Of a stretch of DNA of 64,000 nucleotides, positions 36,515 through 44,471 are shown in pieces. How positions within the stretch are numbered: position 1 is the stretch's first letter; each line of letters starts with the position of its first letter. The notes under the pieces are model-generated. The model did no database searches and was not told the origin of the DNA. It saw only the letters and a list, made by a program, of their open reading frames with translations. Location of the stretch: contig NZ_CP011125.1 in NCBI RefSeq assembly GCF_000737325.1, positions 2,728,001-2,792,000 on the forward strand, written 5' to 3'. The DNA is from Sandaracinus amylolyticus (GTDB lineage: Bacteria > Myxococcota_A > Polyangia > Polyangiales > Sandaracinaceae). The position numbers and the translations under genes are program-made.

Positions 36515-36551
36515 GGCTCGGTGCCGTGCGTTCTCACCCGAAAACCGAGCC
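36515..36551. promoter_or_regulatory. Inverted repeat upstream of pfa2
   Basis: Eight-base arms GGCTCGGT (36515-36522) and ACCGAGCC (36544-36551) flank 21 bases, 39-75 bases before the pfa2 start. A related half site, ACTCGGTT, lies nearer the gene at about 36493. It could be an operator or a leader hairpin. No clear -35/-10 pair could be placed, so this is tentative. Confidence 0.35.
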
Positions 36552-36612
36552 CCGCACGACATGGAGATCGAGCGGGGCGTTTCGGCCGCACGGCCGGGGT
36601 GTAGGTGGATAG

Positions 36613-36630
36613 CGCGACCGGGAGGTCGCG
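36613..36630. other. GC-rich hairpin between glycosyltransferase and pfa2
   Basis: A perfect seven-base stem (CGCGACC/GGTCGCG) with loop GGGA. A second small palindrome (CGGCCG-CA-CGGCCG) is at 36583-36596. Neither is followed by a T-run on the minus strand. They sit in the 246-base gap between the stop of the glycosyltransferase and pfa2 and may mark a transcription boundary. Confidence 0.3.
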
Positions 36631-36722
36631 TGTGTCACGGTTCCGTCATTGGGGGCAAGGCCAGAAGCGTGCTTTGCGCACGGTCAGGCGCGATCTCGCA
36701 CAGGAATCGGTGACGCAGCGTG

Positions 36723-37976
36723 TCAGTGCGTGACGTGCGCGAGCTTCTCGACGACGAAGCGCGCGGCGACGTCCGCGCCGTCGTCGCGCATGCGCGTACC
36801 GACCGCGAGGGCGCGGGCGCGGACGTCGTGGCGCAGCGCGATCTCGAGCGCGCGCTCGAGCCGTCGCGCGTCGAGGCGCTGCACCGGGAACGTGGCGCCG
36901 AGCTCCATCGCCTCGATGCGACGTCCCCAGAACGGCTGATCGGCGTAGACCGAGGCGATCACGCTGGGCAGCCCCGCGCGCAGCGTCGCGTGCACGGTGC
37001 CCGCCCCGCCGTGGTGCACCGCGGCGCGGCATCGCGGCAGCACGTACGCGTGATCGACCTCGCCCGAGATGCGCACGTGCGGCGCGTCGGTGTGGAGCGA
37101 GGACGCCGTCCATCCGGCGGCGATCAGCGCGCGCACGCCGAGCCGCGCCGTGACGCGCTCGACCATCGCGAGCGTCTTGCGCGGGTCGACCATCGGGAGC
37201 GACCCGAAGCCGACGTAGACCGGCGCGTCGCCTTCGTCGATCCACGCGTCGAGCGCGTGATCGAGCGGCGGATCGAGCGAGACGTCGAGCGTCCATTCGC
37301 CCGTCGACAGCACGTGGGGAGGAAGGTCCGAGGGATGCGGGAGCAGCGCGTCGTCCCACGCGTGCAGCACCGGCACGCGCGCGCGGCGTGCCTCGGCGTA
37401 CCCGTCGCGACGAAGCGCGCTCAGGCCGGCGCGACGGCGTCGCGCGTCGACGCGATCCGCGTGGAGCGCCCACATCGCGCGCTCGGCGGCGAGGTGCGTC
37501 GCGGCGTTGAGCGGACCGAGCGAGCGCGATGCGATCATCGGCGACGGATACGCGCGCGTCGGCGCGCCCGCCGGGATCATGAGCCCGATCCCGAACGGCA
37601 TGCGCGCGAGATCGATCGCGGCGAGCGCGAACGGGACCGAGAGCGCGTGCACGATCATCGCGTCCGCGCGCTCCGCGAGCTCGTCGACGCGATCCGCGAT
37701 GCCGTCCCAGCGCGGCTCGAGGAACGACCACATCTCGCGCGCCCAGGTGAGGCGATCGCCGCGCGCGAGCACGCGACGGCCGCGCTCCGACTGCATGAGC
37801 GCCTGGACGTCGCCGGGCAGCGCGACGAAGCGCACGCCGGCGCTCATCACGAACGGCGCGAAGTTCTCGGGCGCCGCGAGCTCGACGTCGGCGCCGCGCA
37901 TCGCGAGCGCGCGAGCCAGCGCGACGAACGGCTGCACGTCTCCGCGCGAGCCTTGGGCGACGAGGGCGATCCGCAT
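36723..37976 (-). CDS. GT1-type glycosyltransferase (MGT/sterol-GT like)
   Basis: A 417-residue GT-B enzyme. The N-terminus VAQGSRGDVQPFVALARAL is the classic glycan-lipid or macrolide GT start. The C-terminal donor-binding motif HHGGAGTVHATLRAGLP is near residue 318. Such enzymes transfer sugars from UDP-sugars to lipids, sterols or polyketides; the acceptor cannot be told. It is upstream of pfa2 on the same strand with a 246-base gap, so shared transcription is possible but unproven. No membrane helices. Confidence 0.88.
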   Translation of the reverse strand: MRIALVAQGSRGDVQPFVALARALAMRGADVELAAPENFAPFVMSAGVRFVALPGDVQALMQSERGRRVLARGDRLTWAREMWSFLEPRWDGIADRVDELAERADAMIVHALSVPFALAAIDLARMPFGIGLMIPAGAPTRAYPSPMIASRSLGPLNAATHLAAERAMWALHADRVDARRRRAGLSALRRDGYAEARRARVPVLHAWDDALLPHPSDLPPHVLSTGEWTLDVSLDPPLDHALDAWIDEGDAPVYVGFGSLPMVDPRKTLAMVERVTARLGVRALIAAGWTASSLHTDAPHVRISGEVDHAYVLPRCRAAVHHGGAGTVHATLRAGLPSVIASVYADQPFWGRRIEAMELGATFPVQRLDARRLERALEIALRHDVRARALAVGTRMRDDGADVAARFVVEKLAHVTH

Positions 37977-38073
37977 CTTCCGAAAGGCGCGGAGGATGCC
38001 ACGACCACGGACGCGTGGGGGACGGTGAATCCTTTTCGTCGCGCGCGGGCTTCTACCGGTGTCAGGAGGCCTC

Positions 38074-38277
38074 GTGAGACGAAACGTGGGTGGTTGGGAT
38101 CGTGCGGCGCGCGCGGCGGGCGCGCTGGCGATGATGGTGTGCGCGGGGCTCGCGCCGATGCCGCTGGGCGCGCGCGTGGCGCTCGCGGTCGTCGCGCTCT
38201 ACGTCGCAGGGACGGCGCTGGTCGGGACGTGCCTCGGATATCGTCTGATGGGGAAGAGCACGTGCCCGGTGCGATGA
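38074..38277 (+). CDS. DUF2892-type small membrane protein
   Basis: A 67-residue protein starting at GTG 38074, preceded by AGGAGG at 38064-38069. It begins RRNVGGWDRAAR, the usual DUF2892 opening (NVGxxDR), followed by two hydrophobic helices and a Cys-containing end (GTCLGYRLMGKSTCP). DUF2892 proteins are inner-membrane and often sit with sulfur or rhodanese genes. Its TGA overlaps the ATG of the sigma factor gene (ATGA). An earlier GTG at 38059 lacks an SD. Confidence 0.8.
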   Translation: MRRNVGGWDRAARAAGALAMMVCAGLAPMPLGARVALAVVALYVAGTALVGTCLGYRLMGKSTCPVR

Positions 38278-38819
38278 GCCACGACGAGACGCTCCGCGCG
38301 GCGATCGCGGGTGAAGGCGACGCGCTCGAAGCGCTGGTGCGCGCCTATCACGATCGCGTGTATCGCTTCGGGCTGCGCGCGTGCCGCGATCGGTTCGACG
38401 CGGACGACGCGGTGCAGGAGGCGTTCGCGAAGCTCGCGCTGCGGCCCGACGTGCAGCGCGACGCGGGCGCGCTCTCGTGGCTGATGTCGGTGGTGCGCAA
38501 CGCGTGCCTGCGCTTGTTGCGCCCGTTCGCGCGTGCGCGCGCGCGGCTCGGCGAGCGTGTCGACGACGTCGACGGGGTGGCGAGCGAGACGATCACGCCC
38601 GATGCGGCGATGGAGCGCTTCGAGCTCGTGCAGCGCGTGCACCGCGCGATCGCGACGCTCGCGCCGACGTATCGCGAGGTGCTGATCCTGCGCGACCTCG
38701 AGGGATGCTCGGGCGACGAGGTCGCGGCGACGCTCGGGATCAGCGAGGCGGCGATGAAGAGCCGCCTGCACCGCGCGCGATCGCTGGTGCGCGAGGCACT
38801 GCTGGAGGACGCGCGATGA
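38274..38819 (+). CDS. ECF-type RNA polymerase sigma factor
   Basis: A 181-residue sigma-70 family protein. Region 2 (about 18-85) contains YHDRVYRFGLRACRD and DADDAVQEAFAKL, where DAxDxxQExF is the core-binding signature. Region 4 (about 125-175) has LAPTYREVLILRDLEG and the helix-turn-helix EVAATLGISEAAMKSRLHRAR. It directs RNA polymerase to stress or envelope promoters. Both neighbours overlap it by four bases, so the three genes form one tightly coupled operon. No recognisable zinc-type anti-sigma is adjacent; the flanking membrane proteins are candidates by position. Confidence 0.92.
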   Translation: MSHDETLRAAIAGEGDALEALVRAYHDRVYRFGLRACRDRFDADDAVQEAFAKLALRPDVQRDAGALSWLMSVVRNACLRLLRPFARARARLGERVDDVDGVASETITPDAAMERFELVQRVHRAIATLAPTYREVLILRDLEGCSGDEVAATLGISEAAMKSRLHRARSLVREALLEDAR

Positions 38820-39112
38820 CGTTCGGGAGCCGAAGCGTGAGCGCGCACCTGGCGCGCGGCGCGATCGGGATCGGCGCGCTGACCGCGGCGATGATCGTGC
38901 GCGAGGCGTGGAGCGCGATCGTGCTCGTGGGAGTCGCGCTGATCGCCCTGCGTGGGTGCCCGATGTGCTGGACCCTCGGGCTCGTCGAGACCGTGATCGC
39001 GCGAGTGCGCGGACGACGTGCGGACGGCCCGTGCACCGACGGTGCGTGCTCGGTCCGAGCGCATCGAGCGCCGATTCCGGAGCACGTCCGCGAGCTTCTC
39101 GGTCGGCGCTGA
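38816..39112 (+). CDS. Small Cys-containing membrane protein after sigma factor
   Basis: A 98-residue protein starting in ATGA overlap with the sigma gene. Two hydrophobic helices (about 15-45) are followed by RGCPMCWTLGLVET, similar to the end of DUF2892 proteins (GCPxYxxLG), then a basic stretch and a second Cys pair (PCTDGACS). By position it may be the membrane partner or regulator of the sigma factor. The CxxC motif could bind metal or respond to redox. Function is inferred from context only. Confidence 0.7.
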   Translation: MTFGSRSVSAHLARGAIGIGALTAAMIVREAWSAIVLVGVALIALRGCPMCWTLGLVETVIARVRGRRADGPCTDGACSVRAHRAPIPEHVRELLGRR

Positions 39113-39120
39113 GCCGTCGC

Positions 39121-39588
39121 TCAGTGGAACGTGCGGTCGCGCGGGGCGCTCGCGACCTGCACGCGCAGCGGCGCGAGGTGCGCGATGCGATCACGATCGA
39201 TCTTCGTGCCGCGGTCCGGGACGCCGATCGCGCCGTCGGACATCTCGGGCACGAACAGGATCGGGGTGCCTGCGCCGTCGTATCCGAGCTGCACCAGCAG
39301 ATCGTTCTCGAACCGACGACAGCGCTTCTCGCAGCAGAAGAACGCGTCCGCGACGCGATAGAACCCTTCGTGCGGGAGCGGCTCGAGGTGCACCGCGTGC
39401 TCGCGGCTCGGGAGGAGCGTGCCCGGCGCGTCGAAGCGCGCCTTGTTCGCGACCCAGCGCGTCGGCAGGTACACGCCCGGGCCGGGGTCGCCGTGATCGT
39501 GGAAGTACACGAGGCGCCCCGCGGGCACCGAGCCGATCGGCGCGCGCGTGACGTAGAGACCACAGGGCGGCAGCGGAGAGTCGCTCAT
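39121..39588 (-). CDS. Hypothetical soluble protein, 155 residues
   Basis: ATG 39588 (MSDSPLPPCGLYVTRAP) gives a 155-residue protein; further upstream starts lie across the promoter of the divergent gene. It is rich in Pro and Gly with several cysteines (FFCCEKRCRRF) and a central LVYFHDHGDPGPGVYLP. There is no signal peptide. Myxobacterial homologues are likely, but the family is not recognised. It converges on the sigma operon, with an eight-base gap. Confidence 0.65.
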   Translation of the reverse strand: MSDSPLPPCGLYVTRAPIGSVPAGRLVYFHDHGDPGPGVYLPTRWVANKARFDAPGTLLPSREHAVHLEPLPHEGFYRVADAFFCCEKRCRRFENDLLVQLGYDGAGTPILFVPEMSDGAIGVPDRGTKIDRDRIAHLAPLRVQVASAPRDRTFH

Positions 39589-39658
39589 CGCGCGATGTCT
39601 GGAGCGCGCGCGCGGCGACGTCCAGCGCCGGAGTTGCGGCCGGCGCGGCCCTGCGCGC

Positions 39659-39997
39659 ATGTTGCGAGTCGTGTCCGACATCGCACTCCACGGGTTCGTG
39701 TGGGCCCTCGTCGCGCTGGTCACCACGGGCGTGTGCGGGCTCGGGCTCGCGCTGCAGCCGCTCTTCGTGCTGCTCGCGCGCCGAGGGAAGGGCGCCGCGA
39801 AGCGTCACGTGCTCGGCGCGTTCGTGGGCCCGCTGCTCGCGACGATCGTGGGCGGGATCGCGCTCGTCGTCGTCGAGCACGCGAGCACCGAGACCAAGCA
39901 GACGCTCGACTCGGTCGCGCTGCTCGTGCCGGTGCTCGCGCTCGCGATCTGGGTCGGCGTGAGCGCGGTGCTGCTGCGTCCTTCGTCAGCGCAGTGA
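39659..39997 (+). CDS. Hypothetical three-helix membrane protein
   Basis: A 112-residue protein with three hydrophobic segments (about 9-38, 50-70 and 83-107) and a basic loop (ARRGKGAAKRH) between the first two, consistent with an inner-membrane protein. No family recognised. Its 3' end overlaps the convergent gene by 12 bases. Confidence 0.6.
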   Translation: MLRVVSDIALHGFVWALVALVTTGVCGLGLALQPLFVLLARRGKGAAKRHVLGAFVGPLLATIVGGIALVVVEHASTETKQTLDSVALLVPVLALAIWVGVSAVLLRPSSAQ

Positions 39998-41596
39998 GAG
40001 CGCGCTCGTCCACTCGCTGCCCGGGAAGAACCGCGCGATGCTCGACCAGTTGAAGCCGACGAGCGGCGGATCGCCCGTGACCGGCGCGGTGTAGGCCTCG
40101 GCGAGCCGGTGATAGAAGGCGCGCTCGACGGGCGTGAGCCGTCGTCCCGCGACCTCGACCGCGAAGCCGACGCGATAGTGCGTGGGCGCCGCGCCGGGAC
40201 CGGGGGTCACCGGGCCGTGCGCCGCGATGATCTGTCCGACCGTGACCTCGCGGTGTGGCGTCGGGATCGGCGCGTCGCAGCCGGGCAGCGGCACGTCGGA
40301 CGGCATGATGCGCATCGTCGGCACGCTCGACGCGGGCAGCAGGCCCATGAAGTAGAGATCGAGCGGTGACGCGCGCGTCGCGCCGTTGCGGCCCTCGTCG
40401 CAGTTGCGCGTGAAGCCACCTCCGGGCGCCGGGTCCCACGCGAACCCGCCGACGAGGCTGCCGACGCTCGATCGCGGCGAGTAGTGCGCGCCGTCCGAGA
40501 GCCCGAGCGACGTGTCCACGAACGCGCTCCACGTGTGGACGATCTCGTGCGTGACGTTGCCCGCGTAGATGCCGCGCGTGCCGTGATCGATCACCGAGAC
40601 CGAGCGCAGCGCGGTGCTGCCCCACTCGCTGCGTCCGTCGACGCGCCCCATCGCCGTGCCCGTCGCTTCGTTCCACACGAGCAGGTGCCGGCCCGCCGCG
40701 TAGTTCTGGATCGTGCTCGCCGCGTCGGTCGCCTCGAGGTGCTGCGTCGACAGGAACACCCAGTGATCGACGTCGTCCTCGACGAGCGCGTACGCGGGCG
40801 CGACGACGCTCTCGAGCATGCCGTACGCGAACGAGCGAAGCGCCATCTGGACCTTCCACCCCGACGTGCACGTCTCGAGGACGTGATCGGTCGCGGCGTG
40901 GTGATCGCTCGTCACCTCGGCGTCGCGGCGCAGATCGGAGAGCAGCACGCCGAGCATCGGTCCGATCAGCGGCTGGCGCTGGGTGCCGCCGGGCAGGTGC
41001 GCGGTGATGCGCCCGATGTCGACGAAGCCGACGTCGTCGAGCGGCTCGAGCAGGACGACCGACGGATCGCCCTCGAACCACAGCGGGCCGAGCACGGAGA
41101 TGCCGTCGCCGGCCGCGCGGTCGGGCTCGACGCCGTCGTCGCGGAAGATGAAGCCGTCGTCGCTGCGCAGCCTCGCGCTGGGTGAGTCGAGCGTGACCGA
41201 GGTGACCGTGCCGGGCGGCGTCGTGACCTCGACGTAGAACGCCTCGTGCGGCGCGATCACCGAGGGCACGAGCTCGTAGCCCCACGCGTCGGCGTGATGC
41301 GCGAAAGGCGTCGCGGGCGCGACGTCGCAACGCTCGATCGGTGGCAGCGTGGGGCCCGCGTCGGAGCCCGCGGCGTCGCGCCCGGCGTCGGCCGACGCGG
41401 CATCGAAGATCGCGCCATCGGCGATCGCGGCGTCGGCGATCGCGGCGTCGGCGAGCGCGGCATCGATGCGCGCCGCGTCGATCGGCGACGACGCGTCGAC
41501 GGGATCGGAGCCCGCGTCGGGCGGCTGTGGATCGTCGGGGGATCCACACGCGACGAGGAGGAGCGCGAGCCACGGCGTGCACACGAACGAACGCAT
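39986..41596 (-). CDS. Exported lipoprotein with HExxH metalloprotease-like motif
   Basis: A 536-residue protein. A signal peptide with lipobox (LALLLVACGSPDD, Cys16) is followed by a 50-residue Asp/Ala spacer (DAALADAAIADAAI and similar). The central domain includes NVTHEIVHTWSAF, which matches HExxH of zinc metallopeptidases, with aromatic residues after it as in gluzincins or M6-like enzymes. The third metal ligand is not certain. An N-terminal beta domain (about 90-200) precedes it. It is probably a surface-anchored protease, to be confirmed by structure. ATG 41596 begins the signal peptide. Confidence 0.75.
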   Translation of the reverse strand: MRSFVCTPWLALLLVACGSPDDPQPPDAGSDPVDASSPIDAARIDAALADAAIADAAIADGAIFDAASADAGRDAAGSDAGPTLPPIERCDVAPATPFAHHADAWGYELVPSVIAPHEAFYVEVTTPPGTVTSVTLDSPSARLRSDDGFIFRDDGVEPDRAAGDGISVLGPLWFEGDPSVVLLEPLDDVGFVDIGRITAHLPGGTQRQPLIGPMLGVLLSDLRRDAEVTSDHHAATDHVLETCTSGWKVQMALRSFAYGMLESVVAPAYALVEDDVDHWVFLSTQHLEATDAASTIQNYAAGRHLLVWNEATGTAMGRVDGRSEWGSTALRSVSVIDHGTRGIYAGNVTHEIVHTWSAFVDTSLGLSDGAHYSPRSSVGSLVGGFAWDPAPGGGFTRNCDEGRNGATRASPLDLYFMGLLPASSVPTMRIMPSDVPLPGCDAPIPTPHREVTVGQIIAAHGPVTPGPGAAPTHYRVGFAVEVAGRRLTPVERAFYHRLAEAYTAPVTGDPPLVGFNWSSIARFFPGSEWTSALSLR

Positions 41597-41634
41597 CGAA
41601 GGCCTTTCTCGTCGGCGCGTCGGCGCGCGCTCGA

Positions 41635-42231
41635 TCACGAGCGCGCGCGGCGATACGCGTCGCGGCGATAGTACTTCGGCCGCGCATCGAGGCGCAGATG
41701 GAGCCACGACACGCCGAGCCCCGCGGTGCTCACCCAGAGCGGCGCGTCACCGATGCGCGCGAGGATCGCGCGCGCGAGCTTCGCGAAGAGCGCGTCGACC
41801 TGCGCCGACGGCGCACCGCGCACGAACGCCGCGAGGTGCGCATAGCTCGCGTCTGCGGCGCGCGGCGCGGGCACGACCAACGTCGCGTCGCGACCGAGGT
41901 TCGGGAAGACGAGCACGTCGTCGCTCGGCTTGCTCTCGAAGCGCTCCGCGAAGTCGCTCGGGTCCGCGGTGATGCGCGCGAGCGCGGGCGCGTCGATCAC
42001 CGCGTGCTCGTAGGTCGTGGCGAGCGTGCTCGTCGTGAGCGGCGGCGTCTCCCAGAAGAACGCGTCGTACCGCGACTGCGCCAGGTCGCGCGCGAAGAAC
42101 GCGCGGAACGGCGCGCTGTCGCGCAGCAGCGCGAGCACCTCGGCGCACGACAGCGCGCGATCATCCGCGTCGAGCACGCTCGCGATCACGGTGCTCGTCC
42201 CTTCGTCCGTCGCGCGTGTGGTCCACGTCAT
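41635..42231 (-). CDS. DUF6940 family protein
   Basis: A 198-residue soluble protein. Motifs FRAFFARDLAQSRYDAFFWE, FPNLGRDATLVVP, YAHLAAFVR and WVSTAGLGVSWLHLRLD match the DUF6940 family as I know it, ending with RPKYYRR. Biochemical role unknown. Its ATG overlaps the AraC regulator stop by four bases, so the two genes are co-transcribed. This suggests the regulator controls this protein or the divergent hydrolase. Confidence 0.75.
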   Translation of the reverse strand: MTWTTRATDEGTSTVIASVLDADDRALSCAEVLALLRDSAPFRAFFARDLAQSRYDAFFWETPPLTTSTLATTYEHAVIDAPALARITADPSDFAERFESKPSDDVLVFPNLGRDATLVVPAPRAADASYAHLAAFVRGAPSAQVDALFAKLARAILARIGDAPLWVSTAGLGVSWLHLRLDARPKYYRRDAYRRARS

Positions 42232-43016
42232 CGCTTCGTCGTCCTCGCGTACGCCGCCGGCGTGACGCCGACGACGCGCCGGAAGTGTCGTCCGAAATGG
42301 CTCTGATCGGCGAACCCGAGCGACATCGCGACCTCGAGCGCAGCTTCGCCCGATGCGAGCGCCGCGCGCGCCCGCTCGACGCGCACCCGCAGGTGGTACG
42401 CGTGCGGCGTGGTGCCGATCTCGCGCCGGAAGCGCCGCACCAGCACGAACTTGTCGGCGCGCGCGACGTGCGCGAGCTCGTCGAGCGCGACGTTGCGATC
42501 GAGCGTCGCGTCGAGGTGCGCGACCGCGCGTGCCACGGCGTCGTCGTGGGTGCGCCGGGCGCGACCGAAGCGCAGCGCGCCGCGCGCGCGGAGCCCTTCG
42601 AGCAGGAGTGCGAGGGACTCGTCGCGCAGCGCGGGCTCGTGAGGGCCCGCGGAGAGGCGCGCGATCGCGTCGTGCATCTCGGGGAGCGCGTCGAGGAACG
42701 TCATCGGCGCGTACTCGATCGCCCCCATACGATCCGTGCTCACGTCGATCGACACGAACGCGACGTCGGCCTCGTCCGACGCCCACACGCACCCGGGCGC
42801 GCGCACGCAGATCGCGTCCGCGGGATAGTCACGTCGCGCTCCATCGCTGATCACACGATGCGCTGCGCCGCGCTTCAGGCACACGCCGAGGCTCGTGCTC
42901 ACGCGCTCGGGGAATGCGCGTCGCGCACGCGGCGCCTCGACGATCTCGATGCCTTCCGCGTGCACCACGCGGCAGCCCTCGAGCGCGCGTGTCGCGCTCA
43001 ATCGTCCCCCGCGCAC
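42228..43016 (-). CDS. AraC-family transcriptional regulator
   Basis: A 262-residue regulator. The N-terminal cupin-like part (1-150) would bind a ligand. The C-terminal double helix-turn-helix (about 160-260) contains LDELAHVARADKFVLVRRFR, GTTPHAYHLRVRVERA and the signature SLGFADQSHFGRHFRRVVG followed by TPAAYA. GTG 43016 is the start used. It is divergent from the hydrolase gene, with 63 bases between, so it may control both directions. The DUF6940 gene follows in ATGA overlap. Confidence 0.92.
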   Translation of the reverse strand: MRGGRLSATRALEGCRVVHAEGIEIVEAPRARRAFPERVSTSLGVCLKRGAAHRVISDGARRDYPADAICVRAPGCVWASDEADVAFVSIDVSTDRMGAIEYAPMTFLDALPEMHDAIARLSAGPHEPALRDESLALLLEGLRARGALRFGRARRTHDDAVARAVAHLDATLDRNVALDELAHVARADKFVLVRRFRREIGTTPHAYHLRVRVERARAALASGEAALEVAMSLGFADQSHFGRHFRRVVGVTPAAYARTTKR

Positions 43017-43079
43017 AAGAACGTTCTAGAGCTCGATCGCGCGACCTCGATATTCGCCGTGCGACGAGGAGCGAACGAC

Positions 43080-43964
43080 ATGATCGAACGCGTAGTGCTC
43101 GAGAGCGAAGGGTGCAAGCTCGTGGGTCGTCTCCATCTACCGCAGGGCGCGAGCGCGACGAGCCCGCTGCCCGCGGTGGTGATCGGTGGCTCGTGGCTCA
43201 CGGTGAAGGAGCAGATGGCCGCGCGGTACGCGGAGCGTCTCGCGAGCGACGGGATCGCCGCGCTGACTTTCGATTTTCGTGGGTTCGGCGAGAGCGAGGG
43301 CGCGCCGCGACAGCACGAGTCTCCCGCGAAGAAGGCAGCGGACTTCGTCGCGGCCGCGCGGTTCCTCGCAGCGCGTCCGGAGGTGTCGCGCGTCGGCGCG
43401 CTCGGCGTGTGCGCGAGCGCGGGCTACCTGGTGAAGGCGATCGCGGAGCACGCGCTTCCGGTCGCGTCCCTCGTGACCGTCGCGGCGTGGCTGCACGACG
43501 CGTCGATCGTGCGCGCGTTCTACGGCGGGGAAGATGGCGTCGCCGGGCGGCTCGCGGCGGCTGCGCGCGCGAGCGCGGACGAGACCATCCCCGCGGCGAG
43601 CGCGACCGATCCGCGCGCTGCGATGTTCGGCCCGTTCGACTACTACCTGAGCCCGTCGCGCGCCGCGATCCCCGCGTGGCGCAACGAGATGACGACGCGC
43701 TCGTGGCACGACTGGCTCTCGTTCGATCCGATCGCGCTCGGCGCGCGCGTCCACGTCCCCTCGCTGCACGTCCACTCGCGCGCCGCGGCGACGCCGATGG
43801 GGCTCGAGCGCATGCTCGCGACGATGCGCGAGCCCACGCCGCGCGTGATCTGGCGTGACGGAGATCAGTTCGCGTTCTACGACGACGAGCCCACCGTGCG
43901 CGCCGCGGCGTCGGATGCTGCGGCGTTCTTCCGTGAGACGCTGGTGGAAGGAGGAGCTCGCTGA
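43080..43964 (+). CDS. Alpha/beta hydrolase-fold protein (YcjY-like)
   Basis: A 294-residue single-domain protein with DFRGFGESEG (oxyanion and strand-4 region) and a nucleophile elbow GVCASAG, where Cys111 takes the place of the usual Ser of GxSxG. The position of the catalytic His appears as Gln in GDQFAFYDDEP, a form I recall from a subfamily, so hydrolytic activity is uncertain. Substrate unknown. The next gene overlaps by one base. It is divergent from the AraC gene. Confidence 0.85.
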   Translation: MIERVVLESEGCKLVGRLHLPQGASATSPLPAVVIGGSWLTVKEQMAARYAERLASDGIAALTFDFRGFGESEGAPRQHESPAKKAADFVAAARFLAARPEVSRVGALGVCASAGYLVKAIAEHALPVASLVTVAAWLHDASIVRAFYGGEDGVAGRLAAAARASADETIPAASATDPRAAMFGPFDYYLSPSRAAIPAWRNEMTTRSWHDWLSFDPIALGARVHVPSLHVHSRAAATPMGLERMLATMREPTPRVIWRDGDQFAFYDDEPTVRAAASDAAAFFRETLVEGGAR

Positions 43965-44434
43965 TGGAGATCACGCTGCGCGTCGCGGAGCTGCTGCAGC
44001 GGCTCGCTCACGGAGTCGACCAGCTCGACTGGGACGCGGTGCGCCCGCTCTTCGCGGAGCGCGCGCGCATCGACTACACGTCGCTCGACGGCGGCGATCC
44101 CGTCGAGCTCGCACGCGAGGATCTGATCGGCGCGTGGAGCGCGATGCTCCCGGGCTTCGACGCGACCGAGCACCTGATCGCGTGGCCGCTGGTGACGCGA
44201 CGAGGCGAGCTCTGGCACGTGCGCTCGCAGGTGATGGCGTGGCATCGCATCGGCGGCGGCGCGCAGCCGGCGATCTGGGAGATCGGCGGGCGCTACGACC
44301 ACCTGCTGCGCGACCGCGACGGAGGCCTCGAGATCGTCGCGATGACGCTCGAGGTCGCGTGGCAGCGCGGCGACGACCTTCGCCCGCGCGCTGCGGACCG
44401 CGCGAAGCGCGGCGAAGGTCGCGCGCGCCGCTGA
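43964..44434 (+). CDS. NTF2/SnoaL-like protein
   Basis: A 156-residue alpha+beta-barrel type protein: an N-terminal helix (AELLQRLAHGVDQLDWDAV), RPLFAERARIDYTSL, and beta strands with ATEHLIAWPLV and WHVRSQVMAWHR. This fits the SnoaL/NTF2 fold, used by isomerases, hydrolases and pathway accessory proteins. ATG shares one base with the hydrolase TGA, so they work together. A basic tail (RAKRGEGRARR) is present. The reaction is unknown. Confidence 0.8.
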   Translation: MEITLRVAELLQRLAHGVDQLDWDAVRPLFAERARIDYTSLDGGDPVELAREDLIGAWSAMLPGFDATEHLIAWPLVTRRGELWHVRSQVMAWHRIGGGAQPAIWEIGGRYDHLLRDRDGGLEIVAMTLEVAWQRGDDLRPRAADRAKRGEGRARR

Positions 44435-44471
44435 GCACGCGCTCGCGCTCTCTCTCGATCGTGGACCGCGA

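Noticed and set aside
36613-36630. Hairpin as an intrinsic terminator
   Set aside because: No T-run on either strand; listed only as a hairpin of unknown role.
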